A stretch of 5,633 bases of DNA from positions 1 to 5,633 of the forward strand of contig CAAGDP010000178.1 of the NCBI GenBank assembly GCA_900768635.1, given 5' to 3'. How positions within the stretch are numbered: the stretch's first letter is position 1; every line of letters starts with the position of its first letter. The position numbers and the translations under genes were made by a program. The notes beneath the pieces were generated by a model. It was not told the DNA's origin, made no database searches, and saw only the letters and a program-made list of their open reading frames with translations. This DNA comes from Enterobacterales bacterium (GTDB taxonomy: Bacteria > Pseudomonadota > Gammaproteobacteria > Enterobacterales > Succinivibrionaceae). Positions 1-5,354 of this stretch are shown here, one piece after another.

Positions 1-111
1 GTAGAAAACGTAAGGCTCTTACTTAATAACGACTTGATTTATATACGGTTCTTAACTGAACCTAGGTTTTATTTGCCTTACAGAACAAAGTACCATATAT
101 ATTTGTTTCAT
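1..111. other. Spacer toward the expected spc operon; no gene seen
   Basis: This AT-rich stretch lies beyond the S10 terminator. By conserved gene order rplN should follow on the minus strand past position 1, but no rplN start codon or ribosome binding site is visible here. A promoter for the spc operon would be expected. The minus strand has A/T-rich -10-like sequences (TATATA at 40-45 and TATTAA at 23-28), but none has a good -35 at 16-18 nt, so I do not call one. A short inverted repeat, GGTTC with GAACC, spans 47-62, and the palindrome AACCTAGGTT lies at 59-68. Confidence 0.5.
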
Positions 112-139
112 AAAAAAAAGAGGCAACCTGATGCCTCTT
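112..139 (-). terminator. Intrinsic terminator of the S10 operon after rpsQ
   Basis: The minus strand reads AAGAGGCA, a six-base loop TCAGGT, then TGCCTCTT, a perfect 8-bp stem, followed by a further six T residues (117-112) that continue the two at the end of the stem. It starts about 30 nt after the rpsQ stop. This is a standard Rho-independent terminator, so the S10 operon transcript should end here, at least in part. On the plus strand the stem is followed by mixed A/T rather than a T run, so it is not convincing as a terminator for the other direction. Confidence 0.9.
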
Positions 140-168
140 AATATATTACTTATAAAGCTGTTACAGAC

Positions 169-420
169 TTACTCAGCGTGAGAAACAATAGAAACTAAAG
201 TCCAGGAGATAGTCTTGGAAACCGGACGGCATTCCTTGATTTCAACTACATCGCCAACCTTAGCTTCATTGTTCTTGTCCTGAACATGAAGTTTTGTTGT
301 CTTCTTAATGATCTTGCCATAAACAGGATGCTTTACGCGTCTTTCAACTGCGCAAACAAAAGCCTTGTCCATTTTGTCACTAACAACAACAGCACGTAAA
401 GTGTGATTATTTTCGCTCAT
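169..420 (-). CDS. rpsQ: Small ribosomal subunit protein uS17 (S17)
   Basis: S17 is a primary 16S rRNA-binding protein of the 30S body with an OB-type beta-barrel. The product has 83 residues (84 in E. coli). The first barrel strands read RAVVVSDKMDKAFVCAVERR, followed by the loop KHPVYGKIIKKTTKLHVQD (about 30-48). The S17 signature GDVVEIKECRPVS occupies residues 56-68, and the protein ends in IVSHAE. Residue 47 is Gln where E. coli has His, a mild change. It is the last gene of the operon; the ATG overlaps the rpmC stop by one base, and the TAA is followed about 30 nt later by an intrinsic terminator. This agrees with the gammaproteobacterial arrangement in which the spc operon (starting with rplN) is a separate unit. 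Confidence 0.99.
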   Translation of the reverse strand: MSENNHTLRAVVVSDKMDKAFVCAVERRVKHPVYGKIIKKTTKLHVQDKNNEAKVGDVVEIKECRPVSKTISWTLVSIVSHAE

Positions 421-620
421 TACTTACCTGCCTCTTTTGCCTTTTCTGCCAAAACAGTCTTCACGCGAGCAATGTCGCGACGAGTCTGCTTAATCTGATG
501 AGTCTGCTGGAGCATAGAACTCTTATTCTGGAACTTTAATTCAAATTCCTTCTTAGCAAGCTCTGCCAGCTCATTATTTAAGTCTTCAACGCTCTTTGCG
601 CGCAGTTCTTGTGCTTTCAT
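420..620 (-). CDS. rpmC: Large ribosomal subunit protein uL29 (L29)
   Basis: L29 is a small alpha-helical protein next to L23 at the tunnel exit of the 50S subunit. The product has 66 residues (63 in E. coli): MKAQELRAKSVEDLNNELAE starts the first helix, and the family signature KQTRRDIARVKTVL occupies residues 44-57 of the second helix. The C-terminus EKAKEAGK is three residues longer than in E. coli. Start and stop are both TAATG overlaps, with rplP upstream and rpsQ downstream, so all three genes are probably translationally coupled. AGGA lies 5 nt before the ATG, inside the end of rplP. Confidence 0.98.
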   Translation of the reverse strand: MKAQELRAKSVEDLNNELAELAKKEFELKFQNKSSMLQQTHQIKQTRRDIARVKTVLAEKAKEAGK

Positions 621-1033
621 TACATTACCGTCCTGCTTACGAAAGTGGTTTTGACAGAAAGTTTAGCAGCAGCAAGTGCAAATGCATTACGAGCAACTTC
701 TTCCTTTACGCCACCCATTTCGTATAAGATTTTACCTGGCTGAATAACTGCAACCCAGTATTCAACATTACCCTTACCTTTACCCTGACGAACACCCAGT
801 GCTTTTTCAGTGATTGGCTTATCAGGAAAAATTCTGATCCAAACCTGACCTTCACGCTGCATGTATCTGGTCATGGTACGACGAGCAGCTTCAATCTGAC
901 GGGATGTTAACTGACCGCGGGTAACAGCCTTAAGACCATACTGACCGAACTCAACTGAATTACCAGTCTGAGCCAGACCACGGTTACGGCCCTTCTGAAC
1001 CTTGCGGAATTTAGTACGTTTTGGTTGTAACAT
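620..1033 (-). CDS. rplP: Large ribosomal subunit protein uL16 (L16)
   Basis: L16 is a late-assembling 50S protein that helps organise the A-site tRNA binding region. The product has 137 residues (136 in E. coli), starting MLQPKRTKFRKVQKGRNRGL. The one-residue difference falls in the segment AQTGNSVEFG near residues 21-30. The conserved core includes LTSRQIEAARRTMTRYM, the IRIFPDKPITEK stretch (67-78) and GKGKGNVEYWVAVIQPGK. Arg82 corresponds to E. coli Arg81, the target of the 2-oxoglutarate-dependent hydroxylase RoxA (YcfD), though the following Met is Gln here. The binding site AAGGAG is 9 nt before the ATG and overlaps the rpsC TAA stop. The TAA stop of rplP overlaps the rpmC start by one base. 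Confidence 0.99.
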   Translation of the reverse strand: MLQPKRTKFRKVQKGRNRGLAQTGNSVEFGQYGLKAVTRGQLTSRQIEAARRTMTRYMQREGQVWIRIFPDKPITEKALGVRQGKGKGNVEYWVAVIQPGKILYEMGGVKEEVARNAFALAAAKLSVKTTFVSRTVM

Positions 1034-1046
1034 TTAACCTGTCTCC

Positions 1047-1760
1047 TTACCTATTTCCACGACCTTTGAACTTTGGCTTGGATGGAGCCTTTTTCTTTTC
1101 AGCTTCTTCAGCTTCAATAGCTGCCATTCCACCAAGGATCTCGCGTTTGAAGATCCAGACCTTAACACCAATAACACCATAGGTGGTATCAGCTTCAGAA
1201 ACAGCGTAATCGATATCAGCACGCAAAGTATGCAGAGGTACACGGCCTTCACGGATCCATTCAGAACGGGCAATTTCAGCACCGCCTAAACGACCGCTGA
1301 CTTCAACCTTGATACCTTTGGCTCCAGATTTCATAGCACCCTGAATAGCCTTCTTCATGGCACGTCTGAACATAACACGACGTTCCAGCTGACTGGCAAT
1401 ACTGTCTGCTACAAGTTTGGCATCAGTTTCTGGCTTGTTAACTTCAACAACCATAATCTGCGCAGTAAGACCGGTGATCTTATTGATCTGATTACGAAGC
1501 TTATCAATGTTTTCGCCGTTTTTGCCACCGAATACCTCAGCTGGACGAGCAGTGTAAATAGAAACCTTAATGGTCTTGGCTGGACGTTCAATGAGAATAC
1601 GGGAAACAGAAGCCTTCTCAAGACTCTTGCTCAGGAACTTACGAACTTCATAATCTGAAGCAAGGTTCTTGGCATAGTTCTTAGAGTCGGCATACCAATT
1701 TGATGCGAACTGTTTGGTAATACCTAGGCGAATACCATTTGGATTAATTTTCTGACCCAT
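1047..1760 (-). CDS. rpsC: Small ribosomal subunit protein uS3 (S3)
   Basis: S3 is at the mRNA entry pore of the 30S subunit and, in E. coli, contributes with S4 and S5 to mRNA unwinding. The product has 237 residues (233 in E. coli). An N-terminal part starting MGQKINPNGIRLGITK is followed by a type II KH domain (about 39-107), the conserved ADSIASQLERRVMFRRAMKK helix (118-137) and the C-terminal domain with GRLGGAEIARSEW and DTTYGVIGVKVWIF. R132, R133 and K136 correspond to E. coli R131, R132 and K135 of the entry-pore helix. The KH GxxG loop reads VFGGKNG (76-82) where E. coli has VIGKKG, one residue more. The C-terminal tail is Lys-rich. Only 3 nt separate it from the rplV stop, so coupling is likely; AGGAGA, inside rplV, is the binding site. 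Confidence 0.99.
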   Translation of the reverse strand: MGQKINPNGIRLGITKQFASNWYADSKNYAKNLASDYEVRKFLSKSLEKASVSRILIERPAKTIKVSIYTARPAEVFGGKNGENIDKLRNQINKITGLTAQIMVVEVNKPETDAKLVADSIASQLERRVMFRRAMKKAIQGAMKSGAKGIKVEVSGRLGGAEIARSEWIREGRVPLHTLRADIDYAVSEADTTYGVIGVKVWIFKREILGGMAAIEAEEAEKKKAPSKPKFKGRGNR

Positions 1761-1763
1761 TTA

Positions 1764-2111
1764 TTATCTCCTAGATTTACGATCAGACACAACAACGGTG
1801 ATGTGACAAGTACGCTTGACAATTCTGTCAGCACGACCCTTTGCACGTGGAAAAACGCGCTTCATAGACGGGCCTTCGTCAATCATAACAGTTGATACGT
1901 TAAGAGTATCAACATCAGCACCTTCGTTATTTACGGCGTTAGCAACCGCAGAATTAACTACCTTGAGGATCAAGGCAGCACCGTGGCGAGGGCTGAATCT
2001 TAACAGGTTTACAGCGTCCTCAACACTCAAGCCTCTGATTTGATCAGCAACCAGACGTGCCTTCTGAGCTGAAGAACGAGCATAACGATGTATAGCTTTA
2101 GCTTCAATCAT
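1764..2111 (-). CDS. rplV: Large ribosomal subunit protein uL22 (L22)
   Basis: L22 contacts all domains of 23S rRNA and its long beta-hairpin lines the peptide exit tunnel, near the site of macrolide binding and nascent-chain arrest. The product has 115 residues (110 in E. coli). The N-terminal ARSSAQKARLVADQIRG (residues 11-27) and the hairpin IDEGPSMKRVFPRAKGRADR (77-96) are conserved. Met83-Lys84-Arg85, the triplet deleted in a classical erythromycin-resistant E. coli mutant, is intact. The protein ends in SDRKSRR, extending past the E. coli end SDR. The last two codons are AGG AGA, which form the ribosome binding site for rpsC, and two TAA stops follow in tandem before the rpsC ATG. Its own site is AAGGAG, 7 nt before the ATG. 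Confidence 0.99.
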   Translation of the reverse strand: MIEAKAIHRYARSSAQKARLVADQIRGLSVEDAVNLLRFSPRHGAALILKVVNSAVANAVNNEGADVDTLNVSTVMIDEGPSMKRVFPRAKGRADRIVKRTCHITVVVSDRKSRR

Positions 2112-2122
2112 TTATCAACTCC

Positions 2123-2395
2123 TTACTTAGCCGTTTTATCAGCAGCGTGGCCTCTGAACAAACGGGTTGGTGCAAATTCACCAAGTTTGTGGCCTACCAT
2201 TTCGTCAGTTACATATACTGGTACATGCTGACGACCATTATGGACAGCAATGGTCATACCGATCATATCAGGTATAATCATAGAACGACGGCTCCAAGTC
2301 TTGATAGGCTTTTTGTCCCGTGTTTCCATTGCTTTCTCTACCTTCTTCAACAAGTGTAGGTCAATGAAAGGACCCTTCTTGAGAGAGCGTGGCAT
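2123..2395 (-). CDS. rpsS: Small ribosomal subunit protein uS19 (S19)
   Basis: S19 is in the 30S head near the A-site finger and takes part in inter-subunit bridge contacts. The product has 90 residues (92 in E. coli) and is close to identical in the first 18 residues, MPRSLKKGPFIDLHLLKK. The family signature is clear in the second half: TIAVHNGRQHVPVYVTDEMV (about residues 48-67) then GHKLGEFAPTR. The basic tail ends DKTAK and is slightly shorter than in E. coli. AAGGGG lies 7 nt before the ATG in the 18-nt gap after rplB. The TAA stop is directly followed by GGAG, which serves as the ribosome binding site of rplV. Confidence 0.99.
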   Translation of the reverse strand: MPRSLKKGPFIDLHLLKKVEKAMETRDKKPIKTWSRRSMIIPDMIGMTIAVHNGRQHVPVYVTDEMVGHKLGEFAPTRLFRGHAADKTAK

Positions 2396-2413
2396 GGTTT
2401 TTCCCCTTACTAA

Positions 2414-3235
2414 TTACTTACTACGATGATGTACGATATACTTTTCAGTACGCTTGTTCTTACGAGTCTTATAGCCCTTACACTTGGTTCCCCAAGGTGA
2501 TACCGGCTGAATACCCTTGTTACGGCCTTCACCACCGCCATGTGGGTGATCGATAGGGTTCATTGACATACCGCGAACGGTAGGACGAACACCTAACCAT
2601 CTCTTGGCACCTGCTTTACCTAACTGACGCAGCATATGCTCAGAGTTACCAACTTCACCAACAGTAGCGCGACCATCAGCAAGAACCTTTCTCATTTCAC
2701 CGGAACGGAGACGTACAGTTACATACGCACCGTCACGAGCTACGATCTGAGCAAAAGCACCTGCGGAACGAGCAAGCTGTGCACCCTTGCCCGGAACCAG
2801 CTCAATAGCGTGAACATTGGTACCGATAGGGATATTACGCATTGGAAGTGTATTACCTGCACTGATAGGAGCATCAGAACCTGAAACTACTTTGCTGCCA
2901 GCAACCAAACCCTTAGGAGCAAGGATATAGCTGCGAACACCATCTTCGTAGCAGATAAGAGCAATATTTGCTGAACGGTTTGGATCATATTCGATACGTT
3001 CAACTTTAGCAGGTACATTGTCCTTTACGCGTTTAAAATCAATAACACGATAATACTGCTTGTGACCACCACCAATATGACGAGTGGTGATATGGCCGGC
3101 ATTGTTGCGGCCACCGGTCTTGGTCTTTGCTTCGGTAAGAGGCTTATAAGGAGCTCCCTTATAAAGATCAGGAGTCTGAACCTTCACCAAATGACGACGA
3201 CCTGCAGAGGTTGGCTTTGTTTTAATTACTGCCAT
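2414..3235 (-). CDS. rplB: Large ribosomal subunit protein uL2 (L2)
   Basis: L2 is one of the largest and most conserved 50S proteins, needed for subunit association and for the structure around the peptidyl transferase centre. The product is 273 residues, the same as E. coli. Recognisable parts are the N-terminal RNA-binding region with GGRNNAGHITTRHIGGGHKQ (residues 41-60), the EYDPNRSANIAL segment (82-93), the KGAQLARSAG stretch and the C-terminal MNPIDHPHGGGEGRN (225-239). His230, counting the initiator Met, corresponds to the E. coli His229 studied for its role near the catalytic centre. The C-terminus is strongly basic, as expected. The ribosome binding site AAGGGGA overlaps the rplW stop, 13 nt between the genes, and rpsS follows after 18 nt. 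No anomaly was seen. Confidence 0.99.
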   Translation of the reverse strand: MAVIKTKPTSAGRRHLVKVQTPDLYKGAPYKPLTEAKTKTGGRNNAGHITTRHIGGGHKQYYRVIDFKRVKDNVPAKVERIEYDPNRSANIALICYEDGVRSYILAPKGLVAGSKVVSGSDAPISAGNTLPMRNIPIGTNVHAIELVPGKGAQLARSAGAFAQIVARDGAYVTVRLRSGEMRKVLADGRATVGEVGNSEHMLRQLGKAGAKRWLGVRPTVRGMSMNPIDHPHGGGEGRNKGIQPVSPWGTKCKGYKTRKNKRTEKYIVHHRSK

Positions 3236-3248
3236 TTTTCAATTCCCC

Positions 3249-3563
3249 TTAGTTAGCTGCAACGGTGTTCTGGTTTAACAGTTCTTCCAGTTTTGCAGGA
3301 TCTGCAAGCTTAACATAAGCCTTTTTCCAGTCCTGACGGCGAGTTAAACCATATCTGTTGCGCTTTGTCTTGCCGGATACATTTAAAGTACGAACGCTGT
3401 CGACTTTAACCTGAAGCGATAATTCAACTGCTTCTTTGATGTCATTCTTATCTGCAGTAGGCAGTACTTTTAATACTAAAGCACCTGCACTCTGTGCATT
3501 CTGAGACTTTTCAGAAACCACAACGGACTTGATAACATCATACAGGTATTCTTGACGATTCAT
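3249..3563 (-). CDS. rplW: Large ribosomal subunit protein uL23 (L23)
   Basis: L23 lies at the exit of the 50S peptide tunnel and is the docking site for trigger factor and the signal recognition particle. The product has 104 residues (100 in E. coli). Glu18, the E. coli trigger-factor contact, is kept in VVVSEKS, but the preceding E. coli residues RAPH are replaced by KSVV, so the usual proline and histidine before the S/T-E-K motif are absent. The RNA-binding part is typical: KTKRNRYG followed by RRQDWKKAYVKL (about residues 66-87). The C-terminus adds a few residues ending in QNTVAAN. The start overlaps the rplD stop as TAATG, suggesting translational coupling. The TAA stop runs directly into the GGGGA ribosome binding site of rplB. 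Confidence 0.98.
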   Translation of the reverse strand: MNRQEYLYDVIKSVVVSEKSQNAQSAGALVLKVLPTADKNDIKEAVELSLQVKVDSVRTLNVSGKTKRNRYGLTRRQDWKKAYVKLADPAKLEELLNQNTVAAN

Positions 3564-4168
3564 TATTTCAGTGACTCCTCAACTTCTTTTACAGCATCAG
3601 CTGTAATTAATACCTTGTCAAAACGAATTAAGCTTACTGGGTCAATTCCTTTAACGTCGCGAACATCTACCTTGTAAAGATTGCGAGCTGAAAAATATAA
3701 ATTTTCATCCACATCTTTCTTGATGATGAGCACGTCGTTCAAATCCATAGACTTAAGCTTTTCAACCAAAACCTTGGTCTTTGGCTGATCAACAGTGAAA
3801 TCGTTGACAACAATCAGACGGTCCTGACGAACCAGCTCAGAGAAGATACTCTGCAGAGCTGCACGATACATCTTGCGATTAACCTTCTGGCTGTGATCCT
3901 GCGGACGAGCTGCGAAGGTTACGCCACCGCTTCTCCAAAGAGGAGAACGAATGCTACCTGCACGAGCATGACCTGTTCCCTTCTGACGCCAAGGCTTCTT
4001 ACCGCCTCCGGAAACTTCAGAACGGTTCTTCTGCTTACGTGAACCCTGACGGGCTGCATTTGCATAAGCAACAACTACCTGATGAACCAGCGCTTCGTTA
4101 TATTCGCGCGCAAAGGCAGTTTCTGAAACTTGAAGAGCACCGTTGGTGTCTTTCATTACTAATTCCAT
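3563..4168 (-). CDS. rplD: Large ribosomal subunit protein uL4 (L4), expected autogenous regulator of the operon
   Basis: L4 is an early-assembly 50S protein whose extended loop lines the peptide exit tunnel. In E. coli it also represses its own operon by acting on the rpsJ leader, causing premature termination and blocking translation. The product has 201 residues, the E. coli length, and begins MELVMKDTNGALQVSETAFA. The tunnel loop spans roughly residues 42-97 and contains KKPWRQKGTG followed by a conserved GGVTFAARPQDHSQKVN stretch. Lys63, the position altered in E. coli macrolide-resistant L4 mutants, is unchanged. An in-frame Met5 exists, but Met1 matches the family and has GGGGAG six nucleotides upstream. 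The stop codon TAA overlaps the rplW ATG by one base. The leader structures upstream make autoregulation by this protein likely; that is inference from E. coli. Confidence 0.99.
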   Translation of the reverse strand: MELVMKDTNGALQVSETAFAREYNEALVHQVVVAYANAARQGSRKQKNRSEVSGGGKKPWRQKGTGHARAGSIRSPLWRSGGVTFAARPQDHSQKVNRKMYRAALQSIFSELVRQDRLIVVNDFTVDQPKTKVLVEKLKSMDLNDVLIIKKDVDENLYFSARNLYKVDVRDVKGIDPVSLIRFDKVLITADAVKEVEESLK

Positions 4169-4185
4169 TACTATCTCCCCAAGTA

Positions 4186-4824
4186 TTATGCTCTAACAGT
4201 TGGCTTAACAATAATATTGCCGTTAACAGCGCCTGGAACAGCACCCTTAACCAGCAGTAAGTTACGTTCTGCATCAACGCGAACAACTTCAAGACCCTGA
4301 ACGGTAGTAGTAACGTTGCCCAGGTGACCAGCCATGGTCTTACCCTTGAATACGCGACCTGGAGTCTGGTTCTGACCAGTTGAACCAGGAACACGATGAG
4401 AACGTGAATTACCGTGGGTCATATCCTGAGTACGGAAGTTCCATCTCTTAACAGTACCTGCAAAACCTTTACCCTTAGAGGTACCGGTTACGTCAACTTT
4501 CTTAACGTCAGCCAGGATGTCAACCTTAACTTCTGAACCCAAGGAATAATTAGCAAGTTCTTCAGCTGTGAGACGGAATTCCCATAAACCGCGACCAGCT
4601 TCTACGCCAGCCTTTGCAAAGTGTCCTGCTTCAGGCTTGTTAAGACGGTTTGCCTTTACACTGCCAGTAGTAACCTGAATAGCTGTGTAGCCATCAGTTT
4701 CAGCATTCTTAACCTGTGTAACACGATTTGCCAGGACTTCGATAACAGTCACAGGTACTGATACGCCATCCGCATTAAACACGCGGGTCATACCAACCTT
4801 ACGACCGATTAAACCGATAGACAT
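4186..4824 (-). CDS. rplC: Large ribosomal subunit protein uL3 (L3)
   Basis: L3 is a primary 23S rRNA binder and early assembly initiator of the 50S subunit; its long loop reaches toward the peptidyl transferase centre. The product has 212 residues (209 in E. coli) and starts MSIGLIGRKVGMTRVF, one residue longer at the N-terminus than E. coli. The central motif KGKGFAGTVKRWNF (about residues 117-130) and the loop HRVPGSTGQNQTPG are conserved. Gln153 aligns with the E. coli Gln150 that PrmB methylates, so the modification site is present, although prmB itself is not in the window. The ribosome binding site is AGAGGT, 8 nt before the ATG, within the 19-nt gap after rpsJ. The gap to rplD is 17 nt. 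No anomaly was seen. Confidence 0.99.
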   Translation of the reverse strand: MSIGLIGRKVGMTRVFNADGVSVPVTVIEVLANRVTQVKNAETDGYTAIQVTTGSVKANRLNKPEAGHFAKAGVEAGRGLWEFRLTAEELANYSLGSEVKVDILADVKKVDVTGTSKGKGFAGTVKRWNFRTQDMTHGNSRSHRVPGSTGQNQTPGRVFKGKTMAGHLGNVTTTVQGLEVVRVDAERNLLLVKGAVPGAVNGNIIVKPTVRA

Positions 4825-4843
4825 TTATATATACCTCTTTCCG

Positions 4844-5155
4844 TTAATCTAAGCGAATTTGTACGTCAACACCTGCAGGCAGATTAAGCTGCATGAGCTT
4901 ATCAACTGTATTTTCTGTAGGCTGAACTATATCAATCAGTCGCTTGTGGGTACGGATTTCATACTGATCACGCGCATCTTTGTTTACGTGTGGAGAAATC
5001 AGTACGGTAAAGCGTTCCTTGCGGGTAGGCAAAGGAATCGGACCACGAACCTGCGCGCCGGAGGCCTTAGCAGTTTCAACAATTTCCGATGTAGATTGAT
5101 CAATCAAGCGATGATCAAACGCTTTTAAATGGATGCGAATTCTTTGGTTCTGCAT
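4844..5155 (-). CDS. rpsJ: Small ribosomal subunit protein uS10 (S10)
   Basis: S10 sits in the head of the 30S subunit and, in E. coli, also works as NusE, binding NusB in transcription antitermination complexes. The 103-residue protein has exactly the E. coli length and begins MQNQRIRIHLKAFDHRLIDQ. The family signature is visible around residues 27-49 (ETAK..GAQVRGPIPLPTRKERFT). The loop V57-N58-K59-D60, where tetracycline-resistance changes map in other bacteria, looks wild-type. It is the first gene of the operon. The ATG is preceded by GGAG at 5167-5170 with an 11-nt gap, rather long, and this site is partly inside a possible hairpin of the leader (see the leader entry). The stop is TAA, followed 19 nt later by rplC. 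Identification is certain; the start is fixed by the match to the family N-terminus. Confidence 0.99.
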   Translation of the reverse strand: MQNQRIRIHLKAFDHRLIDQSTSEIVETAKASGAQVRGPIPLPTRKERFTVLISPHVNKDARDQYEIRTHKRLIDIVQPTENTVDKLMQLNLPAGVDVQIRLD

Positions 5156-5166
5156 TTTCGCCAGAG

Positions 5167-5170
5167 CTCC
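5167..5170 (-). promoter_or_regulatory. rpsJ: rpsJ Shine-Dalgarno site, partly in a possible hairpin
   Basis: GGAG is the only good ribosome binding site before rpsJ, 11 nt from the ATG. Bases A5168 and G5167, with the following CUC, can pair with GAGCU at 5206-5202. This would link access of the 30S subunit to whichever structure the leader adopts. The Shine-Dalgarno call is strong by position; the masking is inference. Confidence 0.7.
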
Positions 5171-5191
5171 AAATGGTTAAAAGAACACAAC

Positions 5192-5233
5192 AAAAAACCA
5201 CAGCTCAGTGTATTATTTTTCCACCGAGAAGTG
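5192..5233 (-). terminator. Probable attenuator hairpin in the rpsJ leader
   Basis: The RNA pairs CAC (5233-5231) with GUG (5201-5199) and, beyond a two-by-two internal loop, CUCGGUG (5228-5222) with CACUGAG (5210-5204), seven pairs including one G-U. The loop is 11 nt and A-rich. The stem is followed by one G and then six U residues (5197-5192), the pattern of an intrinsic terminator. It ends about 125-130 nt after the predicted transcription start and about 36 nt before the rpsJ ATG, which is the expected place for L4-controlled attenuation. It is presumably conditional, because a constitutive terminator here would silence the operon. Confidence 0.65.
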
Positions 5234-5326
5234 ATATTCTGTCCTACGAACCCCACATATCGTGGAGATTTTCCTGACAGTTTTTCTTAAAGCTGTCTAA
5301 AAGAGCATTTTCTTAAATGCCTGTAA

Positions 5327-5354
5327 ATTATATTCAATTTTGTGAACTAAGCAA
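5327..5354 (-). promoter_or_regulatory. Probable sigma-70 promoter of the S10 operon
   Basis: On the minus strand, TATAAT (5327-5332) is a perfect -10 element, preceded after 16 nt by TTGCTT (5349-5354), which matches the -35 consensus at its first three bases. An A-rich stretch, AATAAAAAG, ends just upstream of the -35 and could act as an UP element, as is common for ribosomal-protein promoters. The predicted start is near 5320-5322, giving a leader of about 166 nt before the rpsJ ATG, close to the leader length known for E. coli S10. The assignment rests on consensus match and position only. Confidence 0.8.

Larger units (their letters stand above)
5156..5321 (-). promoter_or_regulatory. 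S10 operon leader RNA (L4-responsive type)
   Basis: In E. coli the rpsJ leader binds or responds to L4, which promotes NusA-assisted termination shortly before rpsJ and also inhibits translation. The leader here folds by inspection as follows, in transcript order. Hairpin 1: GCAUUU (5320-5315) with AAAUGC (5310-5305), loop AAGA. Hairpin 2: GACAG (5297-5293) with CUGUC (5280-5276), plus UUU/AAA after a C/A mismatch, loop AAGA again. Hairpin 3: CUCCAC (5267-5262) with GUGGGG (5256-5251), one U-G pair. Hairpin 4: the attenuator at 5233-5199 followed by U6. An alternative hairpin joins 5206-5196 to 5178-5164 and includes part of the rpsJ Shine-Dalgarno site. The stems are seen directly; the regulatory role is inferred from position and from the E. 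coli system. No folding energies were calculated. Confidence 0.75.

Noticed and set aside
10..81. A 7-bp inverted repeat, GTAAGGC at 10-16 and GCCTTAC at 75-81
   Set aside because: A match of this length is reasonably likely by chance in about 110 nt, and the arms are 58 nt apart with no supporting inner stem.
1034..3256. Other open frames inside the operon on both strands, such as plus 1816-2043, 2147-2359, 2636-2884 and 3062-3256 and minus 1034-1282 and 1409-1621
   Set aside because: Each lies wholly or almost wholly within a certain ribosomal-protein gene in another frame, has no family resemblance and no ribosome binding site. They are shadows of the conserved genes.
4039..4394. Frames overlapping rplD and rplC (plus 4039-4260, minus 4098-4394)
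   Set aside because: Both overlap rplC and rplD sequence that is clearly coding, and their translations resemble no known protein.
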